From positions 124,001 through 188,000 of the forward strand of contig NZ_JBHRRZ010000001.1 in assembly GCF_042643265.1 (NCBI RefSeq): a DNA stretch of 64,000 nt. Reading direction: 5' to 3'. Shown one piece after another: positions 17,878 to 24,253 of the stretch. The stretch's first letter is position 1; each line of letters starts with the position of its first letter. This DNA is from Virgibacillus_O sediminis. Lineage in GTDB: Bacteria; Bacillota; Bacilli; Bacillales; Amphibacillaceae. The notes beneath the pieces were generated by a model. That model was not told the DNA's origin, searched no databases, and saw only the letters and a program-made list of their open reading frames with translations. The translations under genes were made by a program, and so were the position numbers.

Positions 17878-20583
17878 ATGACATTAGAGAATCTACTAAT
17901 CAGAAAGTACTATTACAGTACCTTTTTGGAAGATAATGAACAGCATCATCCTATAAAGGTTCTAAGTGAGAAATATATGGATGAGCAGCAGAATGAGATG
18001 TCGGATTTCTCGAATATCCGATTTGCGCAAGGAGAGGTTTATTACCTGAACAATGATTTTGAAGCGGCTATATTCAAATGGGAAAACGTTTCCAATGAAT
18101 TGAAGCCTTGGGCGCAAAAGAATATTGCGGATGCTCATTACAAATTGAATCTATTGGCAATTGCAGAAGAGTATTATAAAGCAGTTGAAACCGATTCATC
18201 GGTCCTGAAAACAGAAGTGCTGTTACAGTTATTCACCTTATACATACAACGGAGCAATTTGGAATTGGCGGCTGAATCAATTAAGAATGCCGTTAAATTA
18301 AATCCAGGATACCCTGATGTTACGGACATGGCCCGTTCTTTCTTCGAAGAGCGTGGCAATTGGGATGATGCCGTTGAATTGGCTATAAATGAATCAATTC
18401 GAACGGAGTCTCTGTATTGGTTTGAAACTTTGGAATCTTATGTGGCTAAAGGGCATGCAGCAGATAGAGAACCTGACTTTTTTAAAGAAGTATTAATAGC
18501 TGTATATCATGTAGAGCAGGATTATTTTGAAAAACTGGTGGAATCGCTTTGGAACAGTTATAGCCAGACTAACAAGTTCTTTCTATGGCTGCGGGAGATC
18601 AACCACTTTTTCCTTCAATTGAAACCGGAGAATGACCGTATATGGAGAAAACTGCCGGCACTCTACGAAGAAACATATTTTGACTTAATTGACGGAAAGT
18701 ACTTAATCAGGGATTTATTCCCTCTAATGCCTAGTCATTTAATCAATTGGGTTAAGTTGAGTGCTTCTGGAGAATCATTGGCTGCATCTTCAGCTCTTCT
18801 TGCATGGAGTGGAATTTTCCCATCCAATATCGATTCATCGATAACTGAGGAAGCAGAAAGCCTGGTTCTTAAATCATCTCCCTACCAAGAGGGGATGGAG
18901 GATGCTCTTCGACTATTTGAATCAATAAAGAAGTGGGCACAGGAACAAGGATCATTGCTGGACGAGCGATACAGATGGATGGTGCAAGAGCTTGTAGATA
19001 GTGATAGATTTCACTTGATGCTGATAGGTGAAAATGCAAATGAGAACTTAACGGTTGTACGTGAATTAGCTGAAAAGGACGTAAGGGAAATAACATCTGC
19101 ACTCTTGATTAAAGATGGGGAGGAAACGGAAATACATGCCGTTTCAGATAGAGATGTTAAAACCTTTTCAACGATAGATGATACTGAAATGGAAGAATTA
19201 GACGAAGAAGTGTTTTTCCATTGGAATAAGCCGGCTCCCTTTTTAAGAGATAACAATCTATCGGTGTTGACTGCTCCTGAAAAAGAGCTGTCCAGCTATT
19301 TAAGTATGGCAGATGGATTGTTGTTTTCCTTCAATGCCGATCAGCCTTTGTCTGAGGAAGTTTTGGCAAAGACGGCAAAAATTAGGGAACAAGAACCAGA
19401 CCTGCCAATTTGTTTTGCCCTGGTCAACGGTTATAGTAATTTGCAGGATGAAGAACATATGGAGTCGGTAAGTGGAAGAATTCATACTTATTTCCCTGAT
19501 TCGTTGGTAATCAATTTTCAAAAGAATGAAGGGGGTGTGGGTCTATACAATGGCCTGTCAAAGTTTATCCACTCTGCACGGTATAATAGAAATATTGAAA
19601 AAAAGCGCACGAAGAGTATTTTAGATTATGTAAAGAAATCAATTAACCAGCTAAGGGCACAACGCCTGGAACTGGAGAAAAATCTAATAGTTAACGTGAA
19701 AGATAATAAGGAAATGGTTACGAAGCTTGAAGGTGCTCAGCGTCAATTGGGTGACATGGAGGACAAAAAAATACAGGACATTAAAAACTCTTATCAGAGC
19801 ATCCGGGAAAAACTGAGAGCACGTATGGAAAGAAATATTCCGGAAATTCTGCGAAATTGCGCACAGTATATAAAGGAAGACAGCAATTTTGAGACAGTTC
19901 AAGAGGAACTGAATATAGAGATGAATAAACAGATAACTAATTATTTTGAAGAGACAGCTTTAAGGGATTTCCGCTCTTCTATTGAACAATGGTTGGAAGA
20001 GAGTGAAGAACAATTAGTAGAAAGCCAAAGTTATCTAGATGAAATGAAGGAAAGCTTTAACCAACTGTTTGGGGAAGAAAGGTTGAAGCTTCATTGTGAC
20101 ATGCAGGTATTGGACGATTGGCGGCGGGATATTGATCGGATGACAAGCGGAAGCATTAAGCTGGAAAATAATGATCTGATAAGCCAGCCAGGATCTTCCC
20201 AGTTTCTGTTGAAGGGGGCAGGGAGGTTGTTTGATTCACTGCCTCAATATAAAGGCGTCCTTTATAATAGATATAAACAATATATCGAAACAAGGGATTA
20301 CAGCCAAGCAGCTGAATCCGTTACAGAAATGTTTATCCAGCAGTTGGAGTTATTTGGGAAATCGCTTGATCGGGATATCCATCTATTTTTCGCTGGTCCT
20401 TCTAAAGAACTGCAAAATGCCTTGAAAGAAACCCATAATAAGATCGAAGACGGTGAAACAGCTTTGAACAATATGAGGAAGAATCCAGAGAATTACCAAG
20501 ATCCACTTACATTATTCGAATTAAAACTGCGCCAATTTGGATGGATGAATATGGTAGAAAAGCCTGTTCATGAATACCCTTAA
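17878..20583 (+). CDS. TPR protein with a degenerate dynamin-like GTPase domain
   Basis: A 901-residue protein. Residues about 45-165 form TPR-like helical repeats (IRFAQGEVYYLNNDFEAAI, NIADAHYKLNLLAIAEEYY). Residues about 375-560 read like a dynamin-type G domain without its catalytic motifs: LMLIGENANENLTVV stands where dynamins have a GxxxxGKS P-loop, SVLTAPEKE where DTPG is expected, then the dynamin-like MADGLLFSFNADQPLSEE and ICFALVNG in the G4 position. A long coiled-coil/helical stalk (about 575-760) follows. GGGGGAG precedes the ATG. It is monocistronic with terminators around. I infer a membrane-associated pseudo-GTPase scaffold; its function is unknown. Confidence 0.7.
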   Translation: MTLENLLIRKYYYSTFLEDNEQHHPIKVLSEKYMDEQQNEMSDFSNIRFAQGEVYYLNNDFEAAIFKWENVSNELKPWAQKNIADAHYKLNLLAIAEEYYKAVETDSSVLKTEVLLQLFTLYIQRSNLELAAESIKNAVKLNPGYPDVTDMARSFFEERGNWDDAVELAINESIRTESLYWFETLESYVAKGHAADREPDFFKEVLIAVYHVEQDYFEKLVESLWNSYSQTNKFFLWLREINHFFLQLKPENDRIWRKLPALYEETYFDLIDGKYLIRDLFPLMPSHLINWVKLSASGESLAASSALLAWSGIFPSNIDSSITEEAESLVLKSSPYQEGMEDALRLFESIKKWAQEQGSLLDERYRWMVQELVDSDRFHLMLIGENANENLTVVRELAEKDVREITSALLIKDGEETEIHAVSDRDVKTFSTIDDTEMEELDEEVFFHWNKPAPFLRDNNLSVLTAPEKELSSYLSMADGLLFSFNADQPLSEEVLAKTAKIREQEPDLPICFALVNGYSNLQDEEHMESVSGRIHTYFPDSLVINFQKNEGGVGLYNGLSKFIHSARYNRNIEKKRTKSILDYVKKSINQLRAQRLELEKNLIVNVKDNKEMVTKLEGAQRQLGDMEDKKIQDIKNSYQSIREKLRARMERNIPEILRNCAQYIKEDSNFETVQEELNIEMNKQITNYFEETALRDFRSSIEQWLEESEEQLVESQSYLDEMKESFNQLFGEERLKLHCDMQVLDDWRRDIDRMTSGSIKLENNDLISQPGSSQFLLKGAGRLFDSLPQYKGVLYNRYKQYIETRDYSQAAESVTEMFIQQLELFGKSLDRDIHLFFAGPSKELQNALKETHNKIEDGETALNNMRKNPENYQDPLTLFELKLRQFGWMNMVEKPVHEYP

Positions 20584-20598
20584 CTCTATCAAGAGCGG

Positions 20599-20638
20599 AA
20601 AATGCACCTTGCCCCTTGCAACAGACAGGGTGCATTTT
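20599..20638. terminator. Bidirectional terminator between TPR gene and tgl
   Basis: AAAATGCACC pairs with GGTGCATTTT, with A-rich and T-rich flanks, between convergent genes; it can act on both strands. Confidence 0.85.
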
Positions 20639-20643
20639 TCCTA

Positions 20644-21486
20644 TTAATAATACATATTATTCAAATAGATTAGATAGCCGTTAAACGAAATGGATGCTTG
20701 GTTATGGTGTACCACTTTATATTGTGGCTTATAAGCAACAAATTCTCGTGACGGCATAGAAAATTGCGATAGATGCTTAAAGGATGGCCTGGTAACAAAC
20801 GGCATCATATAGGCTGAGCGAGTGCTTCCGGGCCTTCTATGTTGATTGAGGGATTGGATAATCTGTTCTCCGGACTTAATTCCTATTCCATGGCCGAAAA
20901 ATGTTCCGTCCTCCAACACTACGGCATTTTCTCCCCTCCACCAATCCGTTTCTGGATGAAAATCTGGATTATTAAAATAGACCACATCACCGGGAAGCGT
21001 AAAATTTGTATTAATTCGCTGAATGCCAAGATCAGAGTCGAAATGCCAGCTGTATAAGTAGAGGTTCTGAAACAGCTGATTAAATAATCTCTCCCCGATA
21101 GCAGCTAAAACAGCACGGTAGTAAATGATCAATATAGCTGTTGCACATTCAAATCCATAAAGAGAGCCGTTTCTGTAAATATCTTCAATTGCATCCGAAG
21201 GTCTGACATCCTGCCGTAATCTAAACCCGCCGACACTCGTCCGGTGCCAATATTCCGGATTGCAGCGGGAGTTCCTAAAGGTTTCAAACTGTGCGTCACT
21301 GTTGTTCATGGCTTTTGCACTCTCTATAATGTTTTTTCGCAATTGGAGTTCAAAGCGCAATCCATTCATGGTTTGATAAGAATAAATGATAGGATGGCCT
21401 TGCATTTGTCTGTAGATTGTACGTTCAATAGCATCTGAGGTCCAAGTATCACTTGCTGGAGCATCCATTCCTTGCAATTGAATCAT
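20644..21486 (-). CDS. tgl: Protein-glutamine gamma-glutamyltransferase, spore coat
   Basis: A 280-residue Tgl-type transglutaminase that cross-links spore coat proteins through glutaminyl-lysyl bonds. The catalytic cysteine lies in YGFECATA (Cys114 from this start), with the family's flanking LPGDVVYFNNPDFHPETDWWRGEN and FFGHGIGI. ATG at 21486 is chosen because AAGGA lies 10 nt upstream and MIQLQGMDAP aligns with the B. subtilis N terminus; a GTG three codons earlier would abut the SD. Expression is expected late in the mother cell. Confidence 0.93.
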   Translation of the reverse strand: MIQLQGMDAPASDTWTSDAIERTIYRQMQGHPIIYSYQTMNGLRFELQLRKNIIESAKAMNNSDAQFETFRNSRCNPEYWHRTSVGGFRLRQDVRPSDAIEDIYRNGSLYGFECATAILIIYYRAVLAAIGERLFNQLFQNLYLYSWHFDSDLGIQRINTNFTLPGDVVYFNNPDFHPETDWWRGENAVVLEDGTFFGHGIGIKSGEQIIQSLNQHRRPGSTRSAYMMPFVTRPSFKHLSQFSMPSREFVAYKPQYKVVHHNQASISFNGYLIYLNNMYY

Positions 21487-21585
21487 TTCGTCCACATCCT
21501 TGTTTTAGTAAAGTTGGATTTGTACCCAGTGTATTCTTGGTGTCGTTTAATGTGTATATCAACTAGTCCACTCATTGCAGAAAAC

Positions 21586-21620
21586 AAAAACACCGTCCGG
21601 CTGTATAACCGGCGGTGTTC
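21586..21620 (-). terminator. Terminator of sspH
   Basis: On the minus strand AACACCGCCGG pairs with CCGGACGGTGTT (one bulge) followed by TTTTGTTTT, 18 bp after the sspH stop. Confidence 0.85.
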
Positions 21621-21638
21621 TTACTTTCCCTGTATTTC

Positions 21639-21818
21639 TTATTGTTCCTGCAATTCTCCGAGCGATACGCGGTGGGTCTCCTGTGGATTCTCCAACATAT
21701 AGACATTGGCTGTTTCGTTTTGCTCATCAATGTTTTGTATGTATATCGGATTTCCACGGAACGTTACATTAATGAGGTTTTCGGATTGCCTTATTTCCTT
21801 TGCCCGCTGCTTATCCAT
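21639..21818 (-). CDS. sspH: H-type small acid-soluble spore protein
   Basis: A 59-residue protein beginning MDKQRAKEIRQSENLINV and continuing with RGNPIYIQNIDEQNETANVY, the pattern of the SspH family (B. subtilis MDAKRAQEI... VPVYIQHVDEENGTARVY). Minor SASPs of this type accumulate in the spore core. An excellent AAGGAGGAG SD lies 9 nt before the ATG and a hairpin terminator follows. Expression in the forespore (sigma-G) is expected from the family; I did not identify the promoter. Confidence 0.9.
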   Translation of the reverse strand: MDKQRAKEIRQSENLINVTFRGNPIYIQNIDEQNETANVYMLENPQETHRVSLGELQEQ

Positions 21819-21878
21819 ATATCTCGTTCTCCTCCTTATCAGTCATACTTGTATATTGAAATCATGTTTAAAGTAAAA

Positions 21879-21953
21879 TGGCTGGTCTAGCTGGATTCGA
21901 ACCAGCGAATCACGGGATCAAAACCCGATGCCTTACCGCTTGGCTATAGACCA
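21879..21953 (-). tRNA. tRNA-Gln (anticodon UUG)
   Basis: A 75-nt cloverleaf on the minus strand: acceptor TGGTCTA pairs with TAGACCA, D arm GCC/GGC, anticodon loop TTTTGAT giving TTG, T arm GCTGG-TTCGAAT-CCAGC, and an encoded discriminator G plus CCA. One apparent T-T opposition occurs at the top of the anticodon stem. Confidence 0.95.
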
Positions 21954-22242
21954 ACGATATGGAATTGCAAATGACAAGAAAAAATTGTCTATTTTCAAGA
22001 TAGATCTTAACCCTTGTATCTTGTATCGCCTGTATGTCCTTATTATCTTATCCGAATAGAGAGATACTATTCGTCCAAGATCATTTTTTTATATCTTTTG
22101 AAGCTGCAGACGGAGAACACCAGTATAAAAATAAGCGTAAGCGGACATATTCATCATTTGTGACTATTACTGTGTCGATTGAATATCTAAGAAAAGAGGA
22201 TAAAGCCATGCTGCGATGTATGGAGACTTGAAAATTTTGAAA
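21954..22242. other. 290-bp gap between tRNA-Gln and lexA
   Basis: No gene seen. It contains a perfect inverted repeat CGAATAG-N7-CTATTCG at 22053-22073. The plus-strand frame across 22034-22231 lacks an SD and is not credited. Confidence 0.45.
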
Positions 22243-22270
22243 AATAAAAGCCGCCAATGGCAGCTTTTAT
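22243..22270 (-). terminator. Terminator of lexA
   Basis: On the minus strand ATAAAAGCTGCC pairs with GGCGGCTTTTAT (one bulge-like mismatch) around ATT, followed by a T-rich tail, just after the lexA stop. Confidence 0.85.
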
Positions 22271-22275
22271 CCAGT

Positions 22276-22899
22276 TTAATGGATATTTCTATATAGACCG
22301 ATCACTTTTCCAAGAATTGTTACATTTTCATAAATAAGAGGGTCCATCGTAGCATTTTCAGGCTGGAGACGGATATGATCCTTCTCTTTGAAGAAGCGTT
22401 TTACTGTAGCTTCGTTTTCTTCTGTCATTGCTACTACTATATCACTGTTTTGAGCAGTGTTTTGCTGTTTAACGATGACCTTGTCTCCATCAAGAATGCC
22501 CGCCTCTATCATACTTTCCCCGTCAATAACAAGGATAAAAAGGTTGTCATCCGCTCCTGCGCTAGAATTGGGGAGGGGGATGTACTCTTCTATATTTTCT
22601 ACCGCAGTTATCGGCAATCCGGCAGTTACCTTACCAATTACTGGCGCGTACGTAACTTCTTCTCTAGGGATATTGTTGTCTTCTTCCATATTCATTACTT
22701 CTATCGCACGCGGCTTTGTCGGGTCCCTCCTGATGAAGCCTTTGCTTTCCAACCTGGAGAGGTGGCCGTGCACCGTCGAACTAGAAGCAAGCCCCACTGC
22801 TTCTGCAATCTCACGAACAGATGGGGGATAACCTTTTTCACTGACTTGTTCTTTTATATAATCAAGGATCATTTGCTGCCTTTTTGAAAGCTTAGTCAT
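22276..22899 (-). CDS. lexA: SOS response repressor LexA
   Basis: A 207-residue repressor. The N-terminal winged helix (YPPSVREIAEAVGLASSSTVHGHL, residues 24-47) binds SOS boxes. Self-cleavage occurs at A93-G94 in KVTAGLP, with the Ser129/Lys167 dyad (GESM and TVKRFF) of the S24 peptidase domain. RecA filaments stimulate cleavage after DNA damage. It is divergent from the SOS operon that follows; the 170-bp spacer carries three SOS-box-like sequences, implying autoregulation. Confidence 0.97.
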   Translation of the reverse strand: MTKLSKRQQMILDYIKEQVSEKGYPPSVREIAEAVGLASSSTVHGHLSRLESKGFIRRDPTKPRAIEVMNMEEDNNIPREEVTYAPVIGKVTAGLPITAVENIEEYIPLPNSSAGADDNLFILVIDGESMIEAGILDGDKVIVKQQNTAQNSDIVVAMTEENEATVKRFFKEKDHIRLQPENATMDPLIYENVTILGKVIGLYRNIH

Positions 22900-22961
22900 C
22901 TATCAAACACCTCGCACATAGAATTTACTAGTGATAGTTTACCATTTGGTACCAGGTAATG

Positions 22962-22975
22962 CAAACGTTAGTTCG
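22962..22975. promoter_or_regulatory. LexA (SOS) box 1
   Basis: CAAACGTTAGTTCG matches the Bacillus SOS consensus CGAACRNRYGTTCG except for A in place of the first G and one variable centre position. It lies nearest lexA. Confidence 0.7.
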
Positions 22976-22984
22976 AAAAAACGG

Positions 22985-23014
22985 TTGACAGGACCATACG
23001 TTCGGTATTAATAT
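22985..23014 (+). promoter_or_regulatory. Promoter of the SOS operon
   Basis: TTGACA at 22985-22990 and TAATAT at 23009-23014, 18 bp apart. SOS box 2 fills the spacer, so LexA binding would exclude RNA polymerase. Confidence 0.7.
22991..23004. promoter_or_regulatory. LexA (SOS) box 2
   Basis: GGACCATACGTTCG has a perfect right half (CGTTCG) and matches 12 of 14 consensus positions. It lies between the -35 and -10 of the promoter for the small membrane peptide and yneB. Confidence 0.65.
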
Positions 23015-23029
23015 GAATGTACTTAAATG

Positions 23030-23043
23030 CGAACAAAGGTTCT
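23030..23043. promoter_or_regulatory. LexA (SOS) box 3
   Basis: CGAACAAAGGTTCT has a perfect left half CGAAC and GTTC on the right, 12 of 14 positions, just downstream of the probable transcription start. Confidence 0.6.
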
Positions 23044-23067
23044 TAAATTTTGTGGGGGGAATGCTGT

Positions 23068-23160
23068 ATGTTTGGTAAAATAACAATGACCGATGTATTT
23101 TATATAGGTGCTTTTATTTTGATGCTGGGGTTTTTGTATTTTGCTATGATAACCAGCTGA
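23068..23160 (+). CDS. 30-residue single-pass membrane peptide in the yneA/sosA position
   Basis: MFGKITMTDVFYIGAFILML is the first two thirds of a 30-residue product that is nearly all one transmembrane helix (about residues 10-28). It sits exactly where B. subtilis has the SOS division inhibitor YneA (a membrane helix plus LysM domain) and staphylococci have SosA. Only 24 bp separate its stop from yneB, so no LysM remnant is present. GGGGGGA lies 8 nt before the ATG and three LexA boxes precede it. I infer an SOS-induced membrane peptide, perhaps a minimal division inhibitor; homology to YneA cannot be shown. Confidence 0.6.
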   Translation: MFGKITMTDVFYIGAFILMLGFLYFAMITS

Positions 23161-23184
23161 GATCGACAGAAGGGGTTATGACAC

Positions 23185-23823
23185 ATGAGAGCTATCATCT
23201 ATTGCAGAGTTAGTACCAATAAAAGTGAACAAGAAACATCACTGGAGAGACAGCGGCAGGAACTCAATGAACTGGCGGTAAGATTCGGGTTTGAAGTGAT
23301 TGCCTCCATAGAGGATCAAAGAAGCGGATACGATATAGATCGTGAGGGCATATTCGAGATGCTTGATTATTTTGGAGAAGGAAGTGCTGACTGTCTGTTG
23401 ATACAGGATGAGACGAGGCTTGGGCGCGGTAATACAAAGATTGCCTTGTTTCATCAGCTGCAAAAATTAGAAGTACCGGTGTATACTGCCATCCATGACG
23501 GGAAACTGGAACTGTCCGAATCCGACTCCATGGTTCTTCAAATAGTAGGAATAGTGGAAGAGTACCAACGGAAAATTCATAATGCGAAAATTAGGAGAGG
23601 CATGAAAAAGGCCGTTAAAGAGGGGTATAACCCGGCGGATAATCTATCAAATCAAGGAAAGGCTCCCGGCAGGGAAAGAGTCCCATTTCCCATCGAGGAA
23701 GTAGTAAGATTGAGGCGGAATAAAATGACCTTTGAGGAAATTGCAAAGACATTGAATAATCTGGGATATCCGGTATCCAAAGCAACTGTCCACCGCAGGT
23801 ACCAGGAGTATCAAAATACTTGA
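23185..23823 (+). CDS. yneB: YneB family resolvase-like protein
   Basis: A 212-residue serine-recombinase-like protein. The N-terminal catalytic domain has YCRVSTNKSEQETSLERQ with the nucleophile Ser10 and downstream arginines in DETRLGRGNTK; a C-terminal helix-turn-helix follows (TFEEIAKTLNNLGYPVSKATVHRRY). In B. subtilis it is part of the LexA-controlled yneA operon and no recombination target is known. It is the second gene of the SOS operon here, and a terminator follows. Confidence 0.92.
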   Translation: MRAIIYCRVSTNKSEQETSLERQRQELNELAVRFGFEVIASIEDQRSGYDIDREGIFEMLDYFGEGSADCLLIQDETRLGRGNTKIALFHQLQKLEVPVYTAIHDGKLELSESDSMVLQIVGIVEEYQRKIHNAKIRRGMKKAVKEGYNPADNLSNQGKAPGRERVPFPIEEVVRLRRNKMTFEEIAKTLNNLGYPVSKATVHRRYQEYQNT

Positions 23824-23852
23824 TTATGAACATATGGAACGATAATATGAAG

Positions 23853-23881
23853 AGCAAGGACGGGATGTCCCTGCTTTTTTT
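23853..23881 (+). terminator. Terminator of SOS operon
   Basis: AGCAAGGAC pairs with GTCCCTGCT (one mismatch) around a 5-nt loop, followed by six T. It separates yneB from ynzC, which in B. subtilis can be co-transcribed. Confidence 0.8.
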
Positions 23882-23913
23882 ATGTTCTGCAGGGGCCTCA
23901 AGGAGGTTTAAAC

Positions 23914-24147
23914 ATGTTATCTGAGGAAAAATTAGGGCGTATCAATGAGCTTTCCAGAAAATCCAAAAAAGAGGGTTTAACGGAAGAAGAAAAAAAGGAA
24001 CAGAAAAAGCTTCGGGAGGAATACCTGAAAAACGTCCGGAATTCATTCAAAAACCAATTTAAGTCTATGACAGTGATGGATCCGGAAGGGAACGATGTAA
24101 CCCCTCAAAAAGTAAGGGACCTGCAGGAAAGAAACAAAAAACATTAA
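23914..24147 (+). CDS. ynzC: DUF896 protein YnzC
   Basis: A 77-residue, highly charged cytoplasmic protein beginning MLSEEKLGRINELSRKSKKE, the DUF896 pattern: a two-helix hairpin (about residues 1-45) followed by a tail with FKSMTVMDPEGNDVTP. B. subtilis YnzC has a known helical-hairpin structure but no firm function. AAGGAGG precedes the ATG. It keeps its place between yneB and tkt. Confidence 0.93.
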   Translation: MLSEEKLGRINELSRKSKKEGLTEEEKKEQKKLREEYLKNVRNSFKNQFKSMTVMDPEGNDVTPQKVRDLQERNKKH

Positions 24148-24151
24148 AACT

Positions 24152-24171
24152 GTTCATTATCAATAATGAAC
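24152..24171. repeat. Perfect inverted repeat GTTCATTAT/ATAATGAAC
   Basis: Nine-bp arms around CA, with no T-run after it on the plus strand, lie directly after ynzC and before the tkt promoter. It could be an operator or a weak processing stem. Confidence 0.5.
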
Positions 24172-24206
24172 TTTCACTTGTTATGTGAAAAGTTTCATTA
24201 TAGAAT
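24172..24206 (+). promoter_or_regulatory. tkt promoter overlapped by inverted repeat TTTCAC/GTGAAA
   Basis: TTGTTA (24178-24183) and TAGAAT (24201-24206) with a 17-bp spacer form a plausible sigma-A promoter. The -35 hexamer sits inside a second inverted repeat, TTTCAC-N7-GTGAAA, as expected for an operator. Confidence 0.5.
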
Positions 24207-24253
24207 GTATATGTGACAAACAAATCAGACAGAAAGAGAAAAGGAGATTTTAA

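Noticed and set aside
22034..22231. 65-codon plus-strand frame left of lexA
   Set aside because: No SD, no family resemblance, and it faces into the lexA terminator.
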